Of a DNA stretch of 23,900 nucleotides, positions 7,072 to 14,979 are shown piece by piece. The notes under the pieces were generated by a model. The model had not been told where the DNA came from. It did no database searches and saw only the letters and a program-made list of their open reading frames with translations. The DNA is taken from positions 1 through 23,900 of the forward strand of contig JBGCEF010000046.1 of NCBI GenBank assembly GCA_045106175.1, written 5' to 3'. The stretch is from TMED27 sp045106175. Lineage in GTDB: Bacteria > Pseudomonadota > Alphaproteobacteria > Micavibrionales > Micavibrionaceae. The position numbers and the translations under genes are program-made. Positions within the stretch are counted from its first letter, which is position 1. Every line of letters begins with the position of its first letter.

Positions 7072-7095
7072 CAAACAAACTTGCGGTTTGCGTTG
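7072..7095. repeat. Small hairpin repeat, copy 4 (secE-nusG spacer)
   Basis: caaac-ttgcg-gtttg (7076-7090) preceded by caaa and followed by cgttg: the same layout as copies 2 and 3 at 2823-2902. The inner stem pair has changed from t/a to c/g on both sides and the loop from ctgcg to ttgcg. The two-sided change supports a selected hairpin. Confidence 0.65.
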
Positions 7096-7104
7096 CGGTT
7101 TATA

Positions 7105-7329
7105 TTAATAGCCCATGATCAAGCGGACACCCCATGCCAGCACTTGGTCCGCAAAATATAAAAATGTTGCGGCAATTATAACCATGATAAAGACCGCAAT
7201 GACGCTGACGGTTGTTTCTTGGCGTGTTGGCCAAGTAATTTTCTTGCCTTCAATCTTGACCTCTTTGACGAAGCGGACGGGATTGAATGCTTTTTTCGCT
7301 TTTGCGGGTTTTGTATTTTCAGCTGCCAT
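7105..7329 (-). CDS. secE: Preprotein translocase subunit SecE
   Basis: A small single-span subunit of the SecYEG inner-membrane protein channel. The product shows a basic N-terminus, the conserved amphipathic segment ending in ITWPTRQET, and one membrane helix (roughly TVSVIAVFIMVIIAATFLYF). A longer reading from the ATG at 7335 adds two residues, but AGGA directly abuts that ATG and is six bases from the ATG at 7329, so I choose the latter (74 residues). It is the first gene of secE-nusG; the tRNA-Trp often found upstream is absent. A palindrome overlaps its putative promoter. Confidence 0.95.
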   Translation of the reverse strand: MAAENTKPAKAKKAFNPVRFVKEVKIEGKKITWPTRQETTVSVIAVFIMVIIAATFLYFADQVLAWGVRLIMGY

Positions 7330-7398
7330 GATCATTCCTAATTTTTACCCTTTTGACCATTGGTTCGTAACCTCAGTGAGGGTTTTGCAAACCGATGA

Positions 7399-7427
7399 TT
7401 TAGGGAATATGAATGATATACCCTAAA
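7399..7427. promoter_or_regulatory. Operator-like dyad upstream of secE
   Basis: tttagggaatat (7399-7410) and atataccctaaa (7416-7427) are inverted copies with 11 of 12 positions complementary around a 5-base centre. The dyad covers the putative -10 of the secE promoter. There is no T-run on either side, so a terminator is unlikely. Confidence 0.5.
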
Positions 7428-7444
7428 GGAAAGTCGGATGGCAA
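7415..7444 (-). promoter_or_regulatory. Putative promoter for secE-nusG
   Basis: Minus strand TTGCCA (7439-7444), 18-base spacer, TATATC (7415-7420); 5/6 and 4/6 matches. It lies in the spacer between the carboxyltransferase-like gene and secE. The -10 is the weaker part. Confidence 0.4.
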
Positions 7445-7463
7445 GTGGAATTTTTTGGGTTTC

Positions 7464-9650
7464 TTAAATGTCTCTGTTGCGTTGTGCATGTTGTGCCCGA
7501 GAATTGATACCTATTGCATTTAATAGTTTTGGCGTAATTCTTGGTATTTGATGAAATTCTGTAAGCCCTTTGTTAGCACAATGCGTTTTAATAGTTTGTC
7601 CTAATTGACTTACTGCCTGACCAAATTCTCCGTTATCAGGATAAGACTCTTTTAAATCTGCAATGACTTTTCCTAATGTTAAAACTATTCTCTCTTCAGA
7701 TTTTTCAATTTTTGCTTCATGAAATTTCTGCCATTCATCTTTACTCATGACACTATCATCAGTCTCAGCAATTTTTAGTCTATCAATATTATCAATATGA
7801 TAATGTGCGCGCGCAATGCTGAGCGCATCTAATGCCACTTGCTCAATTTCAGCAGGACCACCAATTGCTTTTATATCATAGCCCTTTAAGTGCTTTGGGA
7901 AATCTGGCGCTTCAGGTTCGGGTTCACCTTTCTCATGTTGGTTAACAAGCTTTCGCCCGCGTTCACGATCAGACCCATTCCATAAGGTCGCCGCCATCAC
8001 AATTTTCCACTCTTGATCATCTGTGGGTACAAAATCATCGTTGGCTGCTTCCGGCGGCAATATGCCATCTGTAATCAACCAATTTTTGGCTTCATCATAT
8101 GATGGTGGTGCAACTTGTGGGTTTTTTGCTAACTCCGCAGTTGCAAAATCAATCAGATCTTGATTGGTGCTTTCAGGTACTTGCCCTAGCTTTCCAGCTA
8201 GATATCCCTTTGTAGCAGGGTGCATATTTTGTTTGATAAGATTCACTAAATCTGTTTGTTCAATTGCTTGTTCAAGTTGTTCAATAAGATGTTGTTTCGT
8301 TCCATCTTCACGACCACTTGCTTCGACTTCTGTTTTATCTTCTTTAATTTTCTGCAGGTATGCCTTAAGTTTTTCAGAGCCACCTAATTCTAGTTGTGCA
8401 ATTCTTTGTTCTGCTAATTTAATAATTTCTGCGTTACCCGCCGATGGATTCGCTATTTTTACTTGAGATAGTATGACGCCAAGTGAAGTTGCAGCTTGTA
8501 AATTTTGCATACGAGCAAATGGCGTAATTTGTGTTTCTGATCCTAGCACGCCATCGATTTGCTTTTGTGTTTTAAAAATTAATCTTTTGACATCTTGCCA
8601 TTCATAATTTCGGAATGCGGCTTCGTTACCAAACATTTTCTTAAGCGCAGCATCTGCACCGCCCGGACAACGACAGTCATACATGTAATCTAGTGTTTCA
8701 GCATCAAAACCAGCTTCTGCTTCCCAAAAACGCGCGCGTGTTTCTAACAAGCCTATGCGATCAGCTTCATGCGCTGCCATCTGCTCTTCAGTAAATTCAG
8801 GCGCCATGGCACGCACTTTTGGATCGGGGTGCATTTCGAAAGCCATTTTGATATCTAGCATGCTTGGCTGTGATGTGTTGCCAGATACGGCATCATGAAC
8901 GCCATCTACAATAACGGTGCGCCCGTGTTTCGCCGCAGCTTCGGCAGCAGCAATATAATATGGAATCGCTTCTCCATAGGTATCATGGGCATGCAATTTA
9001 ATTGGAATGTCAGCTGGAAATTCTTCCATCAGATGATTGACTAAAGATCTTGCATCATCAGGACTTACGCGACCGCTCGCACTTTTGAGATAAATCTCTT
9101 TACAATCCATCTCATTAATACGGTGTTTTGCGTATTCAACAAGCTTGTCTTCATCATAATTGAGGTTGTCTTCAACCGATAAAACGGCTGCTGACCATAT
9201 GTTTAGATTTTCTTCTTCTCTGAGTTCTCTGACTGCTTGGTCAATTGGATCCGTAAACTCCGGATCATTTAATCCGTGGAAATTTTGAACGACATTCAGG
9301 CCCGCTTTTGCGAACATTCGAAGCATTGGTTTATGAATGCTAGGGTCTTGTACATCATATCCTAATCCCACAATGCCGCGCCACAATGCTTCTTGGATAT
9401 TACCTTTGTGCGCTCCCATTACCGATTGAACGTCTTGAGCAGGATTACGTTTATTAGTGGCTGTTAAGTCCCAATCAGTTCCGCCACCTGTTTGAATACG
9501 ATTAGCGATTTTTGATGAGTTTGGGTGCGCCTGCGCTAGAAAATTAATGGATGGTAACATTCCAAAAAGAGATTGGCGCCAGTCTCTAAATGTGTAAGCA
9601 ACTTCAACTTTTAAATCCGCTGCACCAGTGAAATCTGCCATTTGTGCCAT
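7464..9650 (-). CDS. Stand-alone carboxyltransferase-domain protein, pyruvate carboxylase/OadA-like
   Basis: A 728-residue relative of the carboxyltransferase (HMGL-like) part of pyruvate carboxylase and oxaloacetate decarboxylase alpha. Catalytic landmarks are kept: FRDWRQSL (D23, Q26), LWRG (R91), the metal-site lysine in YLKSASG (K189), LHAHDTYGE (H220, H222), SGNTSQPS, and a Thr in ITPFARMQ (T376). In this family these hold the divalent metal and pyruvate and accept carboxyl from biotin. The family's RDAHQS histidine is Arg here and the first 80 residues are divergent. No biotin carboxylase domain and no AMKM-type biotinyl site is present; the C-terminal 300 residues are helical and charged. 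Partners must be encoded elsewhere, or the protein does something else. AAAGGA eight bases before the ATG supports the start. It has its own promoter and is not obviously part of the gcv operon. Confidence 0.8.
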   Translation of the reverse strand: MAQMADFTGAADLKVEVAYTFRDWRQSLFGMLPSINFLAQAHPNSSKIANRIQTGGGTDWDLTATNKRNPAQDVQSVMGAHKGNIQEALWRGIVGLGYDVQDPSIHKPMLRMFAKAGLNVVQNFHGLNDPEFTDPIDQAVRELREEENLNIWSAAVLSVEDNLNYDEDKLVEYAKHRINEMDCKEIYLKSASGRVSPDDARSLVNHLMEEFPADIPIKLHAHDTYGEAIPYYIAAAEAAAKHGRTVIVDGVHDAVSGNTSQPSMLDIKMAFEMHPDPKVRAMAPEFTEEQMAAHEADRIGLLETRARFWEAEAGFDAETLDYMYDCRCPGGADAALKKMFGNEAAFRNYEWQDVKRLIFKTQKQIDGVLGSETQITPFARMQNLQAATSLGVILSQVKIANPSAGNAEIIKLAEQRIAQLELGGSEKLKAYLQKIKEDKTEVEASGREDGTKQHLIEQLEQAIEQTDLVNLIKQNMHPATKGYLAGKLGQVPESTNQDLIDFATAELAKNPQVAPPSYDEAKNWLITDGILPPEAANDDFVPTDDQEWKIVMAATLWNGSDRERGRKLVNQHEKGEPEPEAPDFPKHLKGYDIKAIGGPAEIEQVALDALSIARAHYHIDNIDRLKIAETDDSVMSKDEWQKFHEAKIEKSEERIVLTLGKVIADLKESYPDNGEFGQAVSQLGQTIKTHCANKGLTEFHQIPRITPKLLNAIGINSRAQHAQRNRDI

Positions 9651-9751
9651 ATATATTTTCCTTTACTCAAAACGCAAAAAATTTGCTGTTACGCTCGTCT
9701 ATTTTACGAACGCAATAAAGTTACTTATTTCCCATATAAAAAAGATAAGGA

Positions 9752-9780
9752 TTGATACTAAATGCTGTCAACTATGTCAA
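9752..9780 (-). promoter_or_regulatory. Putative promoter of the carboxyltransferase-like gene
   Basis: Minus strand perfect TTGACA (9775-9780), 17-base spacer, TATCAA (9752-9757). A second perfect TTGACA overlaps the spacer (9766-9771), giving a possible alternative start with TATCTT further down. The transcript would have a leader of about 95 bases. No convincing terminator separates it from gcvPB upstream. Confidence 0.55.
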
Positions 9781-9814
9781 ATTTTTCTTGTTTTGCAGCG
9801 AACAAAATTTGATT

Positions 9815-11392
9815 TTACGCGCTTTCTTTCCATCTCAATACAGGCTTTCTTGCGGCTTGGACTTCGTCTAGGCGGCTTCTTGGGGCGCTGTTAGGAAAAT
9901 TATGGAAGTGTTCTTCGGCGTTATCCAAATTTTTGACATCTTCTGCGATTTCCTTCATCACGGTAATGAAACGATCCATTGAATCTTTGCTTTCGGTTTC
10001 TGTTGGTTCGATCAACATTGTACCGGGTAGGACAAGCGGGAAATAGACTGTCATCGGGTGATAGCCATATTCGATCAATGCTTTTGCGATGTCTAAGGTT
10101 TGCACGCCTTTGGCTTTTTGATGTTTATCGGTGATCAGGGCTTCGTGCATGCATGGGCCTTGTTCGGCGTATGGTGCATGATAAGAGCCTTCGAGTTGTC
10201 GGAGGATGTAATTTGCGTTGAGAACGGCGTCTTCGGAAACACGCTTAAGGCCGTCTGCGCCATGTGACAGCATATAGCTTAATGCACGAACATGCATGCC
10301 GAACTGACCTTGGAAGCCTTTCAGACGACCGAGCGTTTCTGGGCGGTCTTCTTCCCATTCTAATGTATATGAAGCATTGTCCCCTTCGCCGTTTTTGAGG
10401 ACAGTTGGGACGGGCATGTATTGCGCGAGCTCTTCGGTGACGCAAATTGGGCCAGAACCCGGGCCGCCGCCGCCATGCGGAGTCGAGAATGTTTTGTGTA
10501 GATTGATATGCATAACATCCACGCCGAAATCGCCGGGGCGTATTTTTCCAACAAGTGCATTAAAGTTTGCACCGTCGCAGTAGAAATAGCCGCCCGCATC
10601 ATGCAGAAGGTCTGAGATTTCGAGGATATCGGTTTCGAAAAGGCCGCATGTGTTTGGGTTAGTAACCATCATGCCAGCAACTTCTGCGCCGTCTTCGCTT
10701 TCTTTAAAAAGAGCTTCTTTGAAAGCTTCGACAGTAACGCGACCTGTTCCACCAGTTGGAATGTTACGAACGCTAAAGCCGCATGTAATAGCGGTTGCAG
10801 GATTTGTACCGTGGGCGGAGTCTGGAATAAGGATTACAGTCTTGTGCTTATTGCCGTTTAATTCATGTGCGCGGCGGATGGTCATCATCCCCGCAAGCTC
10901 ACCATGTGCACCCGCGGCAGGCGCAAGGCAAACACCAGGCAGGTTTGTGAGTTCTGCAAGCCAGTGTTGAAGATCATACATTAATGCCAATGCACCTTGG
11001 GTCGTGCTTTCGGGCTGCATAGGGTGGAGATGGGCGAAACCCGGGATGCGCGCGTTCTTTTCGTTTAGGCGCGGGTTGTGTTTCATTGTACAGGAGCCAA
11101 GCGGAAAGAAGCCTTGGTCAATAGAATAATTCCATGTGCTCATACGTACAAAGTGGCGTAAAGCTTGCGGTTCAGAGACTTGGGGAAGGCCGATATCACC
11201 ACGGGCTTGCTGACCTGTGCGAAGGGCAACGCCCTGAGGCGTTGGAAGATCAACGCCAGGCGTGTCGCTGCGTTCTTTTTCCCAGAGGAGGTTTTCTTCA
11301 TATTGAAGGGCACGATTGCCGTCTTCGGTTGCACGTTCGTTGTGATTAGGGTTGTCATTCATCGCTTGTTCTACTTTTAAATCTGCACTCAT
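9815..11392 (-). CDS. gcvPB: Glycine dehydrogenase (decarboxylating) subunit 2
   Basis: The PLP-carrying half of a split P-protein. With GcvPA it decarboxylates glycine and passes the aminomethyl group to the lipoyl arm of GcvH. The product is 525 residues. Family marks include STWNYSIDQGFFPLGSCTMK near 85-104, DSAHGTNPA, and the PLP-lysine motif INLHKTFSTPHGGGGPG with the lysine at position 300. The N-terminal 20 or so residues are polar and probably extended; a weak AGG seven bases before the ATG supports this start. It is the last gcv gene, 44 bases after gcvPA. Two-gene P-proteins are common in alphaproteobacteria and Gram-positives, whereas E. coli has a single fused gcvP. Confidence 0.97.
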   Translation of the reverse strand: MSADLKVEQAMNDNPNHNERATEDGNRALQYEENLLWEKERSDTPGVDLPTPQGVALRTGQQARGDIGLPQVSEPQALRHFVRMSTWNYSIDQGFFPLGSCTMKHNPRLNEKNARIPGFAHLHPMQPESTTQGALALMYDLQHWLAELTNLPGVCLAPAAGAHGELAGMMTIRRAHELNGNKHKTVILIPDSAHGTNPATAITCGFSVRNIPTGGTGRVTVEAFKEALFKESEDGAEVAGMMVTNPNTCGLFETDILEISDLLHDAGGYFYCDGANFNALVGKIRPGDFGVDVMHINLHKTFSTPHGGGGPGSGPICVTEELAQYMPVPTVLKNGEGDNASYTLEWEEDRPETLGRLKGFQGQFGMHVRALSYMLSHGADGLKRVSEDAVLNANYILRQLEGSYHAPYAEQGPCMHEALITDKHQKAKGVQTLDIAKALIEYGYHPMTVYFPLVLPGTMLIEPTETESKDSMDRFITVMKEIAEDVKNLDNAEEHFHNFPNSAPRSRLDEVQAARKPVLRWKESA

Positions 11393-11436
11393 GGTTTAAC
11401 CTGTTTATCTTTATTTTGTTTCTTACTTTTCGTTTT

Positions 11437-12729
11437 TTACGCTAATGCCTCTTTGAGCGCGCCTGTGACAGCTTCTATATCACTGTCTTGGGTGATCTCG
11501 GTTGCGCACATGATGAGTTTGTTTTCATCGCCTTTTTCGTGAGGTGCGTAGCCAGCGATGATGCCTTTTTGTGCGAGCGCTTCTACGACGTCCTTAGCAT
11601 TTTTGGGCAATGAGATTGTGAATTCATTGAAAAATGAATCAGTTTCTAATGTTACACCATCAATCGCCGTTACTGCATCTGCGGTTTTGCAGGCAGCCTC
11701 ATGGTTGATGATGGCCAGTTGTTTAAAACCGTCTTCGCCAAGCAAACTCATATGCACGGTGAATGCGAGGGCGCATAGCCCTTGGTTTGTGCAAATGTTG
11801 GAAGTTGCTTTATCGCGGCGGATATGCTGCTCGCGCGTGTTTAGTGTTAAGACAAAGCCACGCTTTCCATCGGCATCTTTGGTGATGCCACATAAGCGAC
11901 CCGGCATTTGACGCACGTATTTTTCTTTGCAGGCAAAGAAACCAAGATGCGGGCCACCATATGAAAGGGCAACGCCGATACTTTGCGCTTCACCACAGAC
12001 GATATCGGCTTCGACCGGTGCGGGTAACAGGCCGAGCGATAAGATTTCGCTGACGATAACAACCAGTAATGCGCCTGTTTCATCACATTGCTTTCTGAGG
12101 GCTTCGTATTTATGTGGCTGTCCGTAAAAGTCAGGTGATTGGATGATTACGCATGCAATGTCATCTGCGGGTCCACCGTCGACAACTTCGATGTCGTCGA
12201 AATTGCTCATATAGCTTTCAAGCACAGCGCGATAGTCGGGATGGATTTTATTTCCGATTGCGATTTTACGACGTTTTGTAATCCGCATCGCCATCAGGGC
12301 GGCTTCGGTTGCGGATGTTGCGCCGTCATAAAGCGACGCGTTTGCGATTTCCATGCCTGTGATTTGTGCAACAAATGTTTGAAATTCGAAAATCATTTGA
12401 AGCGTGCCTTGAGCCACTTCGGGTTGATATGGGGTGTATGCAGTGAGGTATTCACTACGTTGAATGATGTAATCAACCGTTGCAGGAACGTGGTGATAAT
12501 ATGCGCCAGCGCCAAGAAAGAAAGGACCATCACATGCGGCGTGGTTTTGATTAGCATAGCCATGCATGATGCGTTCGACTTCTAATTCGCCTTTATGATC
12601 GGGCAATGATGCTTTTCCGTCAACGAAAGCTTGTGCGGGTACATCGACATAAAGATCTTCGATGGTTTTGGCACCGATGATTTCTAGCATTTCGTCGCGA
12701 GATTTTTGTGTTTGTGGGAGGTATCTCAT
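11437..12729 (-). CDS. gcvPA: Glycine dehydrogenase (decarboxylating) subunit 1
   Basis: The N-terminal half of the split P-protein, forming a heterotetramer with GcvPB. It is a fold-type I PLP-enzyme relative that lacks the PLP lysine. The sequence opens RYLPQTQKSRDEMLEIIGA and has the family blocks FLGAGAYYHHVPATVDYII, TAYTPYQPEVAQGTLQ, NASLYDGATSATEAALMA and SYGGPHLGFFACKEKYVRQM. At 430 residues it is close to the usual size. AAGGA six bases before the ATG supports the start. It lies 66 bases after an unrelated 142-aa gene, with a perfect palindrome at that gene's stop. Confidence 0.97.
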   Translation of the reverse strand: MRYLPQTQKSRDEMLEIIGAKTIEDLYVDVPAQAFVDGKASLPDHKGELEVERIMHGYANQNHAACDGPFFLGAGAYYHHVPATVDYIIQRSEYLTAYTPYQPEVAQGTLQMIFEFQTFVAQITGMEIANASLYDGATSATEAALMAMRITKRRKIAIGNKIHPDYRAVLESYMSNFDDIEVVDGGPADDIACVIIQSPDFYGQPHKYEALRKQCDETGALLVVIVSEILSLGLLPAPVEADIVCGEAQSIGVALSYGGPHLGFFACKEKYVRQMPGRLCGITKDADGKRGFVLTLNTREQHIRRDKATSNICTNQGLCALAFTVHMSLLGEDGFKQLAIINHEAACKTADAVTAIDGVTLETDSFFNEFTISLPKNAKDVVEALAQKGIIAGYAPHEKGDENKLIMCATEITQDSDIEAVTGALKEALA

Positions 12730-12782
12730 ATTTCTTCCTTTTTATCTATACATGAGACACACACATTAAAGTCTGCATCTCC

Positions 12783-12797
12783 GACTTAATTTAAGTC
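12783..12797. repeat. Perfect short palindrome at the stop of the 142-aa gene
   Basis: gacttaa-t-ttaagtc: 7-bp perfect arms around one base, overlapping the stop codon (12796-12798) of the gene between gcvH and gcvPA. It could be a protein-binding dyad or a small RNA hairpin; there is no T-run, so a terminator is unlikely. Confidence 0.4.
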
Positions 12798-13224
12798 ATT
12801 CAGTAAATCTCTTAAATGTGTGGTGATACTGTTGACGATCGAATCTCAGCGGAGGCAAATCATATTGTTCATAATCTACTTCCTCTTTAAAATCAGACCA
12901 CTCAAAGTATTTTCTATTACCAGTCACTGTTGCTGTTAATGGCTCATGCTCTAATATTTTACTGCCTTTTGTCTCAGAATAAAGCTCACCATGGTACAAA
13001 GTCACTCTCTTATCTCCTGACTCGGGTTTTACTTCCAAAAGAAGCTCTCGTGCGATTCTTTTGGAATACTCTTTAGGCGCATAGCTACAAAAAGAACTGG
13101 CTATATTGTTGTAATCGCACTGAAGGATATCCAGCAAAGACTTACCATCTATGAAAAAATCATAGTATTGTATGCTTGTACCCATAGAAACATATGTCTT
13201 TGATTGTAACTCTATCACATTCAT
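12796..13224 (-). CDS. Unrecognised 142-aa protein between gcvH and gcvPA
   Basis: No firm family assignment. The product has no signal peptide or membrane span and is rich in aromatic and charged residues, with YDFFIDGKSLLDIL near residues 21-34 and KYFEWSDFKEEVDYEQYDLP near 105-124. This layout loosely resembles small uncharacterised or immunity-type proteins that begin with an 'input' strand plus DGK-x-L segment and end with a W-x-D-F motif; that resemblance is from memory and weak. The ATG is one base after the gcvH stop, with only a distant GAAGG, so translation is probably coupled to gcvH. Nothing about it suggests a glycine-cleavage function; it looks like a passenger in the operon. 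Confidence 0.78.
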   Translation of the reverse strand: MNVIELQSKTYVSMGTSIQYYDFFIDGKSLLDILQCDYNNIASSFCSYAPKEYSKRIARELLLEVKPESGDKRVTLYHGELYSETKGSKILEHEPLTATVTGNRKYFEWSDFKEEVDYEQYDLPPLRFDRQQYHHTFKRFTE

Positions 13225-13225
13225 A

Positions 13226-13603
13226 TTAATTTAAGCCTTCAACATATTCGTTGTATTTGGCTTGATCCATAAGTTCGCTGAGTTGTGATGCATCGGCGAT
13301 TTTGATTTTTGCGATCCAGCCGCCTTCGTTAAGGGGTTTTGCCAGTGAGTCGAGGTCACTTTCGATGTTGTCGTTGGCTTCGACGACTTCGCCATCGACG
13401 GGGGAGTATACTTCGGCGGCTGTTTTAACGGATTCGACAACGGCAAATTCATCGCCCTTGCTTACTTTTTTACCAATTTCCGGTAATTCGACAAACACTA
13501 AATCGCCTAATGCGTCTTGTGCGTATTTTGTTATGCCAACCCACGCGGTGTCCCCATCAACGTATATTGCTTCGTGGTCTTCGGTAAATTTTAATTCAGC
13601 CAT
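13226..13603 (-). CDS. gcvH: Glycine cleavage system H protein
   Basis: A 125-residue lipoyl carrier that shuttles the aminomethyl group and electrons between the P, T and L proteins. The lipoylation motif is FAVVESVKTAAEVYSP with the modified lysine at position 60, in the usual hammerhead fold context (GDLVFVELPEIGKKVSKGDE before, PVDGEVVEAND after). The length is normal. AAGGA six bases before the ATG supports the start. It lies 23 bases after the M50 protease gene, and one base separates its stop from the 142-aa gene's ATG. The E3 partner (lipoamide dehydrogenase) is not in the window. Confidence 0.98.
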   Translation of the reverse strand: MAELKFTEDHEAIYVDGDTAWVGITKYAQDALGDLVFVELPEIGKKVSKGDEFAVVESVKTAAEVYSPVDGEVVEANDNIESDLDSLAKPLNEGGWIAKIKIADASQLSELMDQAKYNEYVEGLN

Positions 13604-13626
13604 GTTTCATCCTTGTCGGTTGGTTT

Positions 13627-14979
13627 TTATTCGGTTTTGCCGTCTTGATCGGCATTTAAAATATCTTGCTCTATAAATTCGTGGACTTTTTTGAGTGAAG
13701 AGTCAATGTAGCCGTGCAAATTATCCATATTTGCAATAAAAACACTTGCATATAACAATAGTAAAATTGCTGCAAAACTATTGGCACGGAATTTGTTGGT
13801 TAGGCTCTCTCCGCGCAGCAAATGGAGGATTTGATCAACGCATTGTCCGCCGTCCAAACGCGGAAATGGAATTAAATTAATAAGACCTATTGCGATGCTC
13901 GCGACACAAAAAAGATGAATAAGTTTATAGAGTTTATTGATGATTTTTGTGTTTTTACTGCTAACGGCTGCACCATCCCTGAGGGATGCTTTATCAATGG
14001 GGAAAATTTGAAACGGTAGTTTCGCGACATTGAAAAAGAGTTGCCCTGAATAGGTGAGCGCGTCTTTTGCATTGGTTAAAACATCGTGGCGTTTATAGAT
14101 ATTTCCATCGATTGCGCCCAAATGAACCAGTTTGTAAAAATCGCTATCTTGATCCAACAAGCCCTGATTAATATCGCTTTTAAGGTGGATTCTAAACGGT
14201 CTGTCTTGATCGACGGGTGATTTCATCTTGAGTGTAATATCTTGATCAAAATGCTGAATCAGCAGCTCTCGTGTTTTGTCGTCATCTTCATTTGTATCGA
14301 TACCGTTTACATTTAGGATGTATTTTAATTTGTATGGGGCGTGTCTCCAGACGATTCCATAGCGTGCATTTTCTCTTGGGACACCGCGTAGGTCATTATA
14401 TTCGATCCATGTTGGTTGGATTGGGATATTAAGTGTTTGATCATTTCGTTTAACGCTTAAGATATTGGTACGTTCGGTAAGCTCTTTTTTATAAGCGTGT
14501 TTCCACATATCGCGATTGTCATGAATGGGGATTGCGTTAAACGCGACAACCTTATCACCGACTTGGATGCCCGCTTTATCAGCTGCTAGACCTTTTTCTA
14601 CGCCAACCACACTGTTGGGCATTGTTGGTTGTCCGAATGCGCAATAAAAAATAAAGATTATAAACGGAATGACGGCAAAGTTAATCAGTGGTCCGGCCAG
14701 AATTGTGGTTATTTTTGTTATGAAATGTCGTTCTTGTAAGTTTTCCAAATGCACATGTGCGCTGAGGGGCCATAGCTTAAGTTGCCAATCAATATTATTT
14801 TTTGTTGTCCATGATTTGATTGATCGCCCTTGGCCGATTGTCACGCTTTTTACAGGTACGCCAAATAAACGCGCGGCGATGTAATGGCCCATTTCATGCA
14901 AGAAAATTGCAGTCAACAAAATGAGAAAATAAGCTGGTAAAGCAAGAAGATATTCCAGCTTAAAAAGATCATCACTCAT
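13627..14979 (-). CDS. M50 (site-2 type) membrane metalloprotease with PDZ domain
   Basis: A 450-residue polytopic zinc protease of the RseP/S2P group, which cuts substrates within the membrane. The first membrane helix (about 10-28) ends in the zinc motif HEMGH (28-32). Further likely spans lie near 95-115, 352-372 and 402-418. A PDZ-like segment is at about 122-185 (GLAADKAGIQVGDKVVAFN). The second metal motif NLIPFPRLDGG is at 368-378, with D376 the expected third ligand. All catalytic residues are present, so it should be active. Compared with RseP the middle region (about 185-340) is divergent, so I give no gene symbol. The ATG overlaps the stop of the upstream secreted-protein gene by 8 bases, implying coupled translation. 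In family members this protease class controls envelope stress signalling; its target here is unknown. Confidence 0.9.
   Translation of the reverse strand: MSDDLFKLEYLLALPAYFLILLTAIFLHEMGHYIAARLFGVPVKSVTIGQGRSIKSWTTKNNIDWQLKLWPLSAHVHLENLQERHFITKITTILAGPLINFAVIPFIIFIFYCAFGQPTMPNSVVGVEKGLAADKAGIQVGDKVVAFNAIPIHDNRDMWKHAYKKELTERTNILSVKRNDQTLNIPIQPTWIEYNDLRGVPRENARYGIVWRHAPYKLKYILNVNGIDTNEDDDKTRELLIQHFDQDITLKMKSPVDQDRPFRIHLKSDINQGLLDQDSDFYKLVHLGAIDGNIYKRHDVLTNAKDALTYSGQLFFNVAKLPFQIFPIDKASLRDGAAVSSKNTKIINKLYKLIHLFCVASIAIGLINLIPFPRLDGGQCVDQILHLLRGESLTNKFRANSFAAILLLLYASVFIANMDNLHGYIDSSLKKVHEFIEQDILNADQDGKTE

Noticed and set aside
7336..7463. tRNA-Trp gene upstream of secE
   Set aside because: No cloverleaf, TTCGA-type T-loop or CCA end is visible in the spacer.
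12139..12585. A 148-codon plus-strand frame inside gcvPA
   Set aside because: Lies wholly opposite conserved gcvPA codons; the Cys/His-rich product is what antisense of such codons gives.
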